A DNA stretch of 64,000 bases from Chachezhania antarctica (GTDB taxonomy: Bacteria > Pseudomonadota > Alphaproteobacteria > Rhodobacterales > Rhodobacteraceae): NCBI RefSeq assembly GCF_003646465.1, contig NZ_QZEX01000001.1, positions 520,236-584,235 of the forward strand, in the 5' to 3' direction. Numbering within the stretch: position 1 is the first letter of the stretch; each line of letters starts with the position of its first letter. The position numbers and the translations under genes were made by a program. The notes beneath the pieces were generated by a model. It did not search any database, had not been told where the DNA came from, and saw only the letters and a program-made list of their open reading frames with translations. Shown here in pieces: positions 52,824 through 62,048 of the stretch.

Positions 52824-53859
52824 TCTGACGCAGAGTACCGGCGGGCAAGGTCCCCGGCGGTTGGGAGAGCGGCTGAAGCTGCTGAACTCGCCCATCACGG
52901 TGATCGTGGCGGTCTTCGCCGCCGTGCTGATCTTCGACACGGCGAACACCGGCGATATCGCTACCATCGCGTCCGGAGCGTTGGTGAACACCGCGCCCTA
53001 CATCCTGTTCGCCGTGCTGCTCCTCGCCTTTCTCAAGGCCACGGGGGCCGAAGTTCTGATCTCGCGCGCGTTCGAAGGGCGCGAGACGCGGATGATCTTC
53101 CTTGCCGCGATCTTCGGCGGGCTGGCGCCGTTCTGCTCGTGCGAGGTGATCCCCTTCATTGCCGGGTTACTGGCGCTTGGCACGCCCCTGTCGGCAGTCA
53201 TGGCGTTCTGGCTGTCCTCGCCCCTGATCGACCCGCCGACGCTGCTGATCACCGCCGGTGCGCTGGGCTGGCCCTTTGCCATTGGCAAGGCAGTTTCGGC
53301 AGTCGGGCTTGGCATCCTGGGCGGCTTCGCGATGCGCTGGCTGATGCGCACGGGAGCCTTCGCCGATCCGCTGCGGAGCTACCAGAAATCGGGCTGCGGC
53401 TGTGGCACGAAGAAGAACGGCAAGCCGCAGTGGCAGTTCTGGACCGAACCCGACCGGCGCGACGAGTTCCGCTCGCAATTCGTGACCAACGGGATCTTCC
53501 TGCTGAAATGGCTGGCGCTGGCCTACACGCTGGAAGCGGTGATGATCGAGTATGTCCCCGCCGACCTGATCGCCCGTGTCGTGGGCGGGGAAGGGATCCT
53601 GCCCGTGATCACGGCCGCACTCGTGGGGATGCCGGCCTACCTGAACGGCTATGTCGCCCCGCCACTGCTGGCCGGGTTGATGACGCAGGGCATGACAGCG
53701 GGCGCCGCGATGGCCTTCATGGTCGCTGGTGCCGTCAGCTCCATCCCCGCGATGGCTGCCGTGTGGTCACTGGTGAAACCGCAGGTCTTCGCCGCCTATC
53801 TGGGCCTTGGCCTTCTGGGCGCGGTCCTGGCCGGGGTGATCTTCCAGGCGATTGTCTGA
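52816..53859 (+). CDS. ArsP/DUF318-family permease
   Basis: A 347-residue inner-membrane permease of the PF03773 type, with eight or so helices in two halves. The family signature APFCSCEVIPFIAG (Cys107, Cys109) lies in the first half and GMPAYLNGYVAPPLLAGLM in the second. A cytoplasmic loop has SGCGCGTKK (about 192-200), a likely soft-metal site. ArsP exports trivalent organoarsenicals; the ArsR partner supports a metalloid-efflux role, but other thiophilic substrates are possible. Translation is coupled to the repressor. Confidence 0.9.
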   Translation: MADLTQSTGGQGPRRLGERLKLLNSPITVIVAVFAAVLIFDTANTGDIATIASGALVNTAPYILFAVLLLAFLKATGAEVLISRAFEGRETRMIFLAAIFGGLAPFCSCEVIPFIAGLLALGTPLSAVMAFWLSSPLIDPPTLLITAGALGWPFAIGKAVSAVGLGILGGFAMRWLMRTGAFADPLRSYQKSGCGCGTKKNGKPQWQFWTEPDRRDEFRSQFVTNGIFLLKWLALAYTLEAVMIEYVPADLIARVVGGEGILPVITAALVGMPAYLNGYVAPPLLAGLMTQGMTAGAAMAFMVAGAVSSIPAMAAVWSLVKPQVFAAYLGLGLLGAVLAGVIFQAIV

Positions 53860-53885
53860 GAGTGACGCTCAAGCCCTGAACGACA

Positions 53886-53910
53886 AACGCCCGCCTGACC
53901 GGCGGGCGTT
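53886..53910 (+). terminator. Terminator of the ArsR-ArsP operon
   Basis: Perfect ten-base arms AACGCCCGCC and GGCGGGCGTT around TGACC, followed by CTCTTGTC. It lies between the convergent permease and aminotransferase genes and can act on both strands. Confidence 0.8.
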
Positions 53911-53928
53911 CTCTTGTCGGGATCCTTC

Positions 53929-55320
53929 CTAGCCGAAGACCTTCGTCAGGGCCTGGTCGACGGCTTCGGTGATCGCGTCGATATCGTCCGCCGTGGCGAT
54001 CAGCGCGGGCGAGAAGCACAGCGTGTTGTTCTTGCCCGGCACCGACCGGTTGGTGACCCCGATCAGCACGCCCTGTGCCGCACAATCCGCGACGACGGCC
54101 TGGGCGTCCTTCTCGGCCACCGGCTCCTTGGTGCCGCGGTCTTTTACCAGTTCGGCGCCGCAGAAGAGCCCTGCGCCGCGCACGTCGCCGATGACCTGAT
54201 GTTTCTCCATCAGCGCCGTCAGGTTCGCCATCATCCGTGCGCCCATGGCCTTGGTATTGTCCAGCAGGCCCTCGTCCTCGATGATGCGCATGTTCTCGAT
54301 GGCTGCCGCCGGGCCGGCCGTGCAGCCCCCGAAGGTCGAGATATCGCGGAAATAGTTCATCGGGTCGGCGGCGTTGTCCTTGAAGCTTTCAAAGACCTTT
54401 TCCGTGGTCACAAGGCAGGCGATCGCGGCATAGCCCGAGGCCAGCCCCTTGGCCATCGTCACCATGTCCGGCTCGATCCCATAGTTCTGGTAGCCGAACC
54501 ATTCGCCGGTGCGGCCGATACCGCAGACGACCTCGTCGATATGCAGCAGGATGTCGTATTTCCGGCAGATCTCCTGCACCCGCGGCCAGTAGCCTTCAGG
54601 CGGCACGATCACGCCGCCACCGGCGGTCACGGGTTCAAGGCACAGCGCGCCGATCGTGTCGGGACCTTCTTCAAGGATCACCTTCTCGATCTGGTCGGCA
54701 GCCCAGATGCCGTAGTTCTCGGCCGGCGCGCCTTCCTGTTCGAAGGCACGGTATTCCAGGCAATGCGGCACGCGGACGAAACCCGGGGCGAAGGGCCCGT
54801 ATTGTGCGTTGCGTTCGTCCTGCCCGCCTGCCGACAGGGCCCCGATGGTGGTGCCGTGATAATCGCGGTCGCGGTAGAGGATCTTCCACTTCTTGCCGCC
54901 ATGCTTGGCATGGGCGATCTGGCGGACCATCTTGAACGCCTTCTCGTTCGCCTCGGACCCGGAGTTGGTGTAGTAGACGCGGCTGAGCCCCGGCATCTTG
55001 TCCACCAGCATCTCGGCAAAGATGGCACCCGGAACGGTGCCCGCAGCGCCGGCGAAATAGTTCAGCTTCAGGATCTGGTCGCGCACGGCATTGGCGATGC
55101 TTTCCCGTCCATAGCCCACGTTGACGGTCCAGACGGCGCCCGACACGGCATCGATGAATTCCTTGCCGTTCTGGTCCCAGACCCGCATGCCCTTGCCTTC
55201 GACGATGATCCTTGGATCGGACGTTTCGAACGGTTTGTGCTGGGTCAGGTGGTGCCAGACATGGGCCTTGTCGGCCTCCACCACGTGGCCGATATCGTTG
55301 CCGAGCGAATGTCCGTCCAT
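53929..55320 (-). CDS. Class III (omega-type) aminotransferase, possibly taurine/amine:pyruvate
   Basis: A 463-residue PLP enzyme of the subgroup-II/III omega-transaminases. It starts DGHSLGNDIGHVVEADKAHVWHHLTQHKPF and shows YTNSGSEANEKAFKMVRQI, YHGTTIGALS, LLHIDEVVCGIGRTGEWFGY (PLP-binding Asp) and TMAKGLASGYAAIAC (PLP lysine). Roseobacter homologues with this start are usually aspartate-aminotransferase-family or taurine-pyruvate aminotransferases, but no taurine transporter or xsc gene is nearby. I therefore leave the substrate open. ATG at 55320 has a better-spaced AGGGG site than 55326. Confidence 0.9.
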   Translation of the reverse strand: MDGHSLGNDIGHVVEADKAHVWHHLTQHKPFETSDPRIIVEGKGMRVWDQNGKEFIDAVSGAVWTVNVGYGRESIANAVRDQILKLNYFAGAAGTVPGAIFAEMLVDKMPGLSRVYYTNSGSEANEKAFKMVRQIAHAKHGGKKWKILYRDRDYHGTTIGALSAGGQDERNAQYGPFAPGFVRVPHCLEYRAFEQEGAPAENYGIWAADQIEKVILEEGPDTIGALCLEPVTAGGGVIVPPEGYWPRVQEICRKYDILLHIDEVVCGIGRTGEWFGYQNYGIEPDMVTMAKGLASGYAAIACLVTTEKVFESFKDNAADPMNYFRDISTFGGCTAGPAAAIENMRIIEDEGLLDNTKAMGARMMANLTALMEKHQVIGDVRGAGLFCGAELVKDRGTKEPVAEKDAQAVVADCAAQGVLIGVTNRSVPGKNNTLCFSPALIATADDIDAITEAVDQALTKVFG

Positions 55321-55545
55321 GACCATGTCCCCTTCGAATGCTGCGCGCCGCGCGTGAGAAATTTGGTCAAATCAGACCACAGAGTCGCGTCTGACGCCAG
55401 CCCATTGCGCAAGCGGGCAGCGTGCTGCCGGGCATATCAGCCGCACTCTGGGTCGGTCTGCCGCGTAGGCGCTTTCGTGCCTACACAAGCCCAGGGGGCC
55501 GCGTTAGAAGCCGGAATTGCAAGGCATCAGGAACAGGCGGAACGG

Positions 55546-56355
55546 ATGGCGCATATCATCGTCGTCGGCAACGAGAAGGGCGGGGCTGGGAAGTCCACCG
55601 TGTCGATGCATGTCGCGACGGGGCTGTCGCGGCTGGGCAAGAAGGTCGGCGTGCTGGATCTGGACCTGCGCCAGAAGTCGCTGCTGCGCTACGTCGAAAA
55701 CCGGCGGGATTTCATGGAGCGGTCGGGGATCGACCTTCCCAGCCCGGTCTACCACGACCTGCCCGAGATCGACCCGGCGACGCTGGCCGAGGGCGAAAAC
55801 CTCTTCGACAGGCGCATGGTCGCCGCGGTCGAGGCCATTGCCCCCGATTGCGATTTCATCCTGATCGATTGCCCGGGCTCGCACACCCGGCTCAGCCAGA
55901 TGGCGCATTCGCTTGCCGATACGCTGGTCACGCCGCTGAACGACAGCTTTGTCGATTTTGACATGCTGGCGAAGATCGATGCCAAGGGGGAAAAGATCAT
56001 CAGCCCGTCGATCTATTCGGAAATGGTCTGGAACGCGCGGCAATGGCGGGCGCAGACGGGGCAGAAGCCCATCGACTGGATCGTGGTGCGCAACCGCGTC
56101 GGCACCCAGAAGATGCTGAACAAGGACAAGATGGCCCGCGCGGTGTCGATGCTGTCGAAACGCATCGGCTTTCGCGTGGCGCCGGGGTTCAGCGAACGGG
56201 TGATCTTCCGCGAACTGTTCCCCCGCGGGCTGACGCTTCTGGATCTGCGCGATATCGGGGTCAAGCAGCTCAACATCTCGAACATCGCCGCCCGGCAGGA
56301 GATGCGGGACCTTCTGAAGGCCCTGCAACTTCCCGACGTATCCGTGGATTTCTGA
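55546..56355 (+). CDS. mipZ: Division-plane positioning ATPase MipZ
   Basis: A 269-residue ParA/MinD-type ATPase that forms a bipolar gradient through ParB and keeps FtsZ at midcell in alphaproteobacteria. The deviant Walker A is NEKGGAGKST (about 9-18), followed by LDLDLRQKSLLRYVENR (the MipZ-specific arginine-rich stretch), FILIDCPGSHTRLSQ and TPLNDSFVDFDML. The C-terminal GFRVAPGFSERVIFRELFPRGLTLLDL is characteristic. ATG at 55546 is chosen by homology; longer upstream frame is antisense to the aminotransferase. It is monocistronic. Confidence 0.95.
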   Translation: MAHIIVVGNEKGGAGKSTVSMHVATGLSRLGKKVGVLDLDLRQKSLLRYVENRRDFMERSGIDLPSPVYHDLPEIDPATLAEGENLFDRRMVAAVEAIAPDCDFILIDCPGSHTRLSQMAHSLADTLVTPLNDSFVDFDMLAKIDAKGEKIISPSIYSEMVWNARQWRAQTGQKPIDWIVVRNRVGTQKMLNKDKMARAVSMLSKRIGFRVAPGFSERVIFRELFPRGLTLLDLRDIGVKQLNISNIAARQEMRDLLKALQLPDVSVDF

Positions 56356-56411
56356 CACCGCCGACGCCGTGGCAAAGAAGTCTGGCAACAGGCGTCGGCC
56401 GGTGCTCCGGT

Positions 56412-57002
56412 TCAGTAAAGCGCGCGGATCTTGTTGAGCGCGTCTTCGGGGTCCGAGCCGTAGGAGACCGGCTGCGTGAACCTGCCCTTCTGGTCGAAGA
56501 GCAGCACATAGGCCGAATGATCCATGGTGTACCCCTCACCGTCGACTGGCACCTTGCGGGCATAGATGCGGAACGCCTTGATCGCCTTGTCGATCTCCTC
56601 CGACGAGCCAGAGACGCCCGTGACACCCGGCACCCAGGAGACGTAATCGCCCAGCACGTCCAGCGTGTCGCGCTCCGGATCCACGGTGACGAAGTAGACC
56701 TTCAGCTCGCGATCCTCCTCCGCCAGTTCCTCCTGCCAGCCGGCCACGTCGCCCAGCGTTGTCGGGCAGACCTCCGGGCAGTGGGTGAAGCCGAAGAACA
56801 CCGCCGTGGGTTCCCCGCGCAGCGATGCGGCGGTGAACGTCTCACCGTCCGTCGTCGGCAATGCGTAATCGCCGCGGCCCAGCGTATCGGCCACGGTCTG
56901 GTTCAGCCGCGGCTCAAGCACGCGGACCCAGAGCAGCAGCAGGAGGGCCAGCACGACCAGCCCCCACACCGCCGCAATCAACAGTTTGCGGTTCATGCTC
57001 AT
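56412..57002 (-). CDS. SCO1/SenC family copper chaperone
   Basis: A 196-residue membrane-anchored thioredoxin-fold protein that delivers copper to the CuA centre of cytochrome c oxidase. It has an N-terminal membrane helix (about 8-27), the copper-binding CxxxC in FGFTHCPEVCPTTL (Cys75, Cys79) and the third ligand His in YTMDHSAYVLLF. The two near starts (57002 and 56996) overlap or nearly touch the end of the YcnI-PCuAC gene, so the genes form one operon. Confidence 0.95.
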   Translation of the reverse strand: MSMNRKLLIAAVWGLVVLALLLLLWVRVLEPRLNQTVADTLGRGDYALPTTDGETFTAASLRGEPTAVFFGFTHCPEVCPTTLGDVAGWQEELAEEDRELKVYFVTVDPERDTLDVLGDYVSWVPGVTGVSGSSEEIDKAIKAFRIYARKVPVDGEGYTMDHSAYVLLFDQKGRFTQPVSYGSDPEDALNKIRALY

Positions 57003-57005
57003 GGA

Positions 57006-57965
57006 TCAGTGCGACCCGTGCGCGTCGTGTCCGCCCTTGGCGTCCATTACCGGGAAGGTCAGCGTAACACTGCCCGCGGTTTCGAAGTCGAGCGTCATTT
57101 CGATGCTCTCACTGGCCACCAGAGGCTGCTGCAGGTCCATCAGCATCAGGTGATAGCCGCCGGGCTCCAGAGAAACCGAGCCGTGGGCCGGGATCGGCAG
57201 CCCGTCCGGCAGTTGCCGCATCTTCATCACGCCATCGACCATCTCCATCTCGTGCACCTGAACCTCGCCCGCGACGGGCGTTCTGGCGCCGGTCAGAACG
57301 TCGCCCGCCGTGCCGGTGTCGGTGATGGTCACGAACCCGCCCGCGACCGGCTGGTTCGGCAGCGTCGCCCGAACGAAGGGCGCCGCGAGCTCGAGGTCTC
57401 CAACGGTGACAGCTGCATCGGTGCCGTGGCCGCCATGGCCGTCGTGGCCATCATCCGAACCGGCGATAAGCTCAAGCTTCGGCGCGGGGTTCGGCACGTC
57501 GTGCGATCCGGTCGTGTCGGTCCAGTCTGCCGTGCCGTTGGCGCAGGTCTGCACCGACGGGAAGAACAGCGTCGTGCCGGCGTCCACGTCGGGACCAACC
57601 GTGCCGCAGACGGTGAACTCGTCGTACCAGCCGTCCTCCAGCTTGCCGCCCGACCAGACAACGGCGCGGACGCCTTCGGTCATCTCGGTGCCGTGATTGT
57701 CATAGGGTGTCTCGTAAGCGCCGGTTTCGGTCGCCAGCTCCCAGCCCGCCTTGGGCATCGGCTTGACGGCATAGAGCCCTTCGGGGATCTCGATCCGGAC
57801 CTCGTTGGTCGCTTCGCCCTTGCAGCCATGGGGCACGCGCAGGGTAACCTTGGTGGTCTTGCCGATGGTGGCCTGGGTCTGTTCCAGCGTGGCATGGGCA
57901 TGGGCCGCGCCTGCCGCGCAGGCAAGGGCGATGGCCGCGACGGCGGCGTGTTTGAAAAGGGGCAT
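57006..57965 (-). CDS. YcnI (DUF1775) - PCu(A)C fusion copper-binding protein
   Basis: A 319-residue secreted protein. A signal peptide (1-23) is followed by the mature start HATLEQ, which gives the N-terminal His ligand of the YcnI copper site, with the DUF1775 domain to about residue 160 (VPHGCKGEATNEVRIEIPEG, KLEDGWYDEFTV). A His/Gly/Asp-rich linker (DDGHDGHGGHG) leads to a PCu(A)C domain with EVQVHEMEMVDGVMKMR and YHLMLMDLQQPL, the His/Met copper ligands. The C-terminus is again His-rich (GGHDAHGSH). Fusing the two periplasmic copper domains suggests copper transfer to the SCO protein encoded next. Confidence 0.93.
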   Translation of the reverse strand: MPLFKHAAVAAIALACAAGAAHAHATLEQTQATIGKTTKVTLRVPHGCKGEATNEVRIEIPEGLYAVKPMPKAGWELATETGAYETPYDNHGTEMTEGVRAVVWSGGKLEDGWYDEFTVCGTVGPDVDAGTTLFFPSVQTCANGTADWTDTTGSHDVPNPAPKLELIAGSDDGHDGHGGHGTDAAVTVGDLELAAPFVRATLPNQPVAGGFVTITDTGTAGDVLTGARTPVAGEVQVHEMEMVDGVMKMRQLPDGLPIPAHGSVSLEPGGYHLMLMDLQQPLVASESIEMTLDFETAGSVTLTFPVMDAKGGHDAHGSH

Positions 57966-58057
57966 TGTGTTCTCCAGCAGTGTCCGCGCGCAGAGCGAAT
58001 GCGTCGCGTGCTATGGGTGCCGGCCCAAAGGGACCGACCGTGTCTGAATGGATGGGT

Positions 58058-58414
58058 TCAGACCAGCCGCGGCGGCGCGCGCACGGGCGTGCTGGGAGAG
58101 AAATGTCGTGGCCCCGCGACCAGATCGCGGGACATGTCGGTTGCCAGCGTATAGACAACCGGATGGCCGCGGTCAGGCGCTTGCACCTGCGGCGACCTTG
58201 GCAGCTTGTGACAGAACGGACAGTCATGATCGTGCGCGGCGCCGTCGGGTCCGCAGATGTCATCCACCGTCGCGCCCATCGCCAGCAGGACGGCGACCGA
58301 CGGGTCGGTATCGCTGCGGTCGGGCGCCATGTGATGAGCGGACAGGATGCCAAGTGCCGTCAGCAGAAGCGCGGCACAGATGGCGATCAGGGTATTGGCG
58401 CGGGGGCTGTCCAT
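58058..58414 (-). CDS. Small membrane-anchored Cys/His protein of the copper operon (DUF2946-like)
   Basis: A 118-residue protein with one N-terminal hydrophobic segment (about 8-24) and a short periplasmic part with clustered metal-type residues: ICGPDG, HDHDCPFCHKLPR. It sits 92 bases upstream of the YcnI-PCuAC gene on the same strand and resembles the short DUF2946-like proteins found beside copper genes. Direct copper binding by the Cys/His cluster is inference. It is the likely first gene of the three-gene copper operon. Confidence 0.75.
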   Translation of the reverse strand: MDSPRANTLIAICAALLLTALGILSAHHMAPDRSDTDPSVAVLLAMGATVDDICGPDGAAHDHDCPFCHKLPRSPQVQAPDRGHPVVYTLATDMSRDLVAGPRHFSPSTPVRAPPRLV

Positions 58415-58468
58415 GGGTCCTGATACGGCAAGCAGGGGGCGGCAGGAAAGAAGCCGGGCTGTCGCACC

Positions 58469-61400
58469 TTATGCGACCAGCGTCTCGGCCTTCTTCAGAT
58501 CGACCGAGACAAGCTGCGACACGCCCTGTTCCGCCATCGTCACGCCGAACAGCCGGTCCATCCGCGCCATCGTCACCGCGTGGTGGGTGATGATCAGGAA
58601 CCGCGTGTCGGTCTGGCGGCACATCTCGTCCAGCAGATCGCAGAAGCGGGTCACGTTGGCATCGTCCAGCGGCGCGTCGACCTCGTCCAGCACGCAGATC
58701 GGCGCCGGATTTGCCAGGAACACGGCGAAGATCAGCGCCATCGCTGTCAGCGTCTGTTCGCCGCCCGACAGGAGCGACAGCGTCGACAGCTTCTTGCCCG
58801 GCGGCTGGCACATGATCTCCAGGCCCGCATCCAGCGGATCGTCGCTTTCCACCATCACCAGGTTCGCCTCGCCACCGCCGAAGAGATGCTTGAACAGCAT
58901 CGAGAAGTTCGAGTTCACCTGCTCGAACGCCGTCAGCAGCCGTTCGCGGCCTTCCTTGTTCAGGCTGGCAATCCCGCCGCGCAGCGTGCGGATCGCTTCC
59001 TCAAGATCCAGCCGTTCGGCCTTCAGGGTGTCATGCTCTTCCTGCACCTCGCGGGCGTCTTCCTCGGCCCGCAGGTTCACGGCGCCCAGCGAATCGCGCT
59101 GCCGCTTGTGGCGCCCGATCTCGGCTTCCAGCGTCTCGGCATCCGGGATCTTGCCGGGATCGACGTCGAGCCCCTTCAGAAGCTCCTGCGGCGAAACCTC
59201 CTGCTCCTCGGCGATACGTTCGGCGGCGGCGGCGACCGTTTCACGGGCGGCATCGCGGCGGGCTTCGGCGCGGGCGCGGCCTTCGCGGGCGTCGGATGCC
59301 TTGCGCTCGGCATCGCGTTCTGCCTGCACGGCCTCTCGCAGCGCGGCCTCCGCCCCGGCCAGCGTGTCGCGTGCGGCGGCAGAGCGTGCTTCGGCATCGC
59401 GGATCGCGCCCGACAGTTCGTCCCGTTTGGCCGCGATCTCCGCGGGCGCGGTCGCGGCGTCCTTCAGTTCCAGTTCGGACGCATCGCGCCGTTCGCTCAG
59501 TTCCGCGATCCGCTTGCCGGCGGTTTCCGACCGGTGCTTCCAGCCGCTGATTTCCTTTGCCACGTCCTGACGCCGCTTGGTGCGCGCCTCGCCCTCGCGC
59601 CGCAATTCGTCGTGGGCCGACCGGCGTGTCATCATCGTAATCCGGCTCGCATCGACGGTGCGCTTGATTTCTTCAACGGCCGCGCGGGCGTTGTCGAGAT
59701 TGTCGAGCCCCTTCAACGCGGCTTCCGCCTCCGCCAGTTGCGCCTTGGCCGACATCGCCTCCTCGCGGTAGCGGGTGACGGCAAGGCCCAGCGTTTCCTG
59801 CTTGCCCCGGGCCAGGTTCAGATCGGATTCAGCGCGAGACAGGGCGCGCGAGGCTTCGGCGACTTTCGTGTCGGCGGCCCGGCGCGCGGCGCGGGCGGCC
59901 TTGTCGGCCTCGGTTTTTTCCGCCAGTTCGCGGTTCAGCGCTTCGTGAGCGTCGCGAGCCGCGGCGGCGCGGGCTTCGGCCGCGTCCAGATCCTTGCGCA
60001 TCGCGGCCAGTTTGTTGATCTGCTCCAGCCGCAGCGCAGCGGCGTTCGGCGCGTCCTCGGCCCAGGCGCGGAACCCGTCCCAGCGCCACAGGTCGCCTTC
60101 GCGCGACACAAGCCGCTGCCCGGGGCGAAGCGCCGCCTGCAGGCGCGCGCCATCCTCCCGCGAGACGATGCCCACCTGCGCGATCCGACGACCCAGAGCG
60201 TCGGGCGCGGTGACCTGCGGGGCCAGCGGAGTGGCACCATCGGGCAGCGGCTGCGCATCGTCATAGCCCGGCAGCGTCACCCAGCCCGACGGTCCGTCAG
60301 CGCCCACCACCGGCGCACGCAGATCGTCGGCCAGGGCCGCGCCCAACGCCTTTTCGAAGCCCGAGGCGACGGACACCTGGTCCAGCACCTGGCCTTCAGC
60401 CCCGTCGTCGCGCGCGACCAGCCGGGTCAGCGCGCCAACTTCGGCGCGCAGGGCGCCCGCTTCGCCATCGGCTTCGGACCGGGCGGCGCGGGCATCGGAT
60501 TCGCGGGACTGGGCATCGGTGCGAGCGGCATCGGCTTCGGTCAGCGCGGATTCGGCGTCTTCCGCCGCGCGCACGGCCTCCGCTTCGGCGGTGCGGGCCG
60601 TGCTGAAGGCGGCATCCGCCGTCGTGGCTGCATCTTCCGCTGCTTTCACCGCGGCAGTCGCCTTTCCGGCTTCCTGTTCGGCGCGGGTCAGGGCGGTGCG
60701 GTTGTCCTGCACCAGACGCTGGGCGGACTGGTGCCGGGCCGACAGGCGGGCGACGTCCTCGGTCACCTGGCTCAGATGGCTTTCGCGGTCCTGCAGGATC
60801 GATGCCGCCTCGCGCGCCAATGCCTCGACGTCCGACAGCTTTTCGTCATGGCCTGCGCCGGCCTTTTCCAGCGCCTCGGCTTCCCATTCCAGCGCCTCGA
60901 TGGTCTCGCCCGCGTCGCGGGACAGGCCGGTTTCGCGGTCGATGTCCTTGGCCAACTGGTCGATGCGGGCGGTCAGCGTTTCGATGATCTCCCGCGCGCG
61001 GGTTTCCTGATCTGCCAGCGTGTCGCGCTGCACTTGCAGGCGTTGCAGGACGGCCGCCGCGATCGCTTCCTCCTCCCGCAGGGGGGGCAGGGCATCTTCG
61101 GCCTTGGTCCGGGCCTTGGCTGACTCGCGCACGGCACTTTCGGCCTGCGCGGCCTCGACCGTGCGGTCCTTCAGTGCCGCGTCGGCGGTAAGCCTCGCGG
61201 TCTCGGCCTCGGTCCAGCGGCGGTACAGCAGCATGCCTTCGGCCCGGCGCAGGTCCGTCCCGATCCGGCGATAGCGTTCGGCCTGTTTCACCTGCCGCGC
61301 CAGCTGCGCGATCTGCGCGGCCAGTTGTTCCAGAACGTCATCGACGCGCAGCAGGTTCGATTCGGCGTTCTTCAGCTTCAGCTCGGCCTCATGCCGGCGC

Positions 61401-61924
61401 TGGTAGAGGCCCGAAATCCCGGCGGCTTCTTCCAGGATCCGGCGGCGGGCCTTGGGTTTCGCGTTGATCAGTTCGGCGATCTGTCCCTGCCGCACCAGCG
61501 CCGGCGATTGCGCGCCGGTCGAGGCATCGGCGAACAGCATCTGCACGTCGCGCGCGCGCACGTCCTTGGCGTTGGCCTTGTAGGCGGATCCCACGTCCCG
61601 CGTGATCCGGCGGATGACTTCCAGCGAATCGTTGTCGTTGAAGGCCGCGGGCGCGAGACGTTCTCCGTTGTCGATCTGAAGCACGACTTCCGCAAAATTG
61701 CGGGCGGGGCGCGATGCCGTGCCGGCGAAGATCACGTCTTCCATCCCGCCGCCGCGCATCGCCGTGGGGCGGTTTTCACCCATCACCCAGCGCAGCGCTT
61801 CCAGCAGGTTCGACTTGCCACACCCGTTCGGCCCGACAACGCCGGTCAGACCATCGGCGATGATCAGGTCGGTCGGGTCGACGAAGCTTTTGAAGCCTGA
61901 AAGGCGGAGACGGGAGAAACGCAA
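58469..61924 (-). CDS. smc: Chromosome segregation protein SMC
   Basis: A 1151-residue condensin ATPase. The N-terminal head has MRFSRLRLSGFKSFVDPTDL and Walker A GPNGCGKSN (31-39), followed by QxQ-type and hinge regions separated by two long coiled coils (about 160-480 and 640-960). The C-terminal head has LSGGEQTLTAMALIF and the Walker B region PICVLDEVDAPLDDANV. I place the start at the TTG complementary to 61922-61924, because AAGGA lies nine bases before it and family similarity starts there. An ATG at 61951 would add nine residues. It is a single gene. Confidence 0.95.
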   Translation of the reverse strand: MRFSRLRLSGFKSFVDPTDLIIADGLTGVVGPNGCGKSNLLEALRWVMGENRPTAMRGGGMEDVIFAGTASRPARNFAEVVLQIDNGERLAPAAFNDNDSLEVIRRITRDVGSAYKANAKDVRARDVQMLFADASTGAQSPALVRQGQIAELINAKPKARRRILEEAAGISGLYQRRHEAELKLKNAESNLLRVDDVLEQLAAQIAQLARQVKQAERYRRIGTDLRRAEGMLLYRRWTEAETARLTADAALKDRTVEAAQAESAVRESAKARTKAEDALPPLREEEAIAAAVLQRLQVQRDTLADQETRAREIIETLTARIDQLAKDIDRETGLSRDAGETIEALEWEAEALEKAGAGHDEKLSDVEALAREAASILQDRESHLSQVTEDVARLSARHQSAQRLVQDNRTALTRAEQEAGKATAAVKAAEDAATTADAAFSTARTAEAEAVRAAEDAESALTEADAARTDAQSRESDARAARSEADGEAGALRAEVGALTRLVARDDGAEGQVLDQVSVASGFEKALGAALADDLRAPVVGADGPSGWVTLPGYDDAQPLPDGATPLAPQVTAPDALGRRIAQVGIVSREDGARLQAALRPGQRLVSREGDLWRWDGFRAWAEDAPNAAALRLEQINKLAAMRKDLDAAEARAAAARDAHEALNRELAEKTEADKAARAARRAADTKVAEASRALSRAESDLNLARGKQETLGLAVTRYREEAMSAKAQLAEAEAALKGLDNLDNARAAVEEIKRTVDASRITMMTRRSAHDELRREGEARTKRRQDVAKEISGWKHRSETAGKRIAELSERRDASELELKDAATAPAEIAAKRDELSGAIRDAEARSAAARDTLAGAEAALREAVQAERDAERKASDAREGRARAEARRDAARETVAAAAERIAEEQEVSPQELLKGLDVDPGKIPDAETLEAEIGRHKRQRDSLGAVNLRAEEDAREVQEEHDTLKAERLDLEEAIRTLRGGIASLNKEGRERLLTAFEQVNSNFSMLFKHLFGGGEANLVMVESDDPLDAGLEIMCQPPGKKLSTLSLLSGGEQTLTAMALIFAVFLANPAPICVLDEVDAPLDDANVTRFCDLLDEMCRQTDTRFLIITHHAVTMARMDRLFGVTMAEQGVSQLVSVDLKKAETLVA

Positions 61925-62048
61925 CGTGCGGCGTCCTTCTGATTCCAGCAAGATAGAGACAGTGTGGACAACCGAACCGCGAAGTCAACGGTGCTTACGC
62001 ATGATCTGGTCGGGCGGGCGATGTTGTCCACAAGATATTGACCGGGTC

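Noticed and set aside
53914-55545. A long plus-strand frame running antisense to the aminotransferase and in frame with mipZ
   Set aside because: MipZ similarity starts only at 55546 with its Walker A; the upstream part is the mirror of the aminotransferase gene and is not a real extension.
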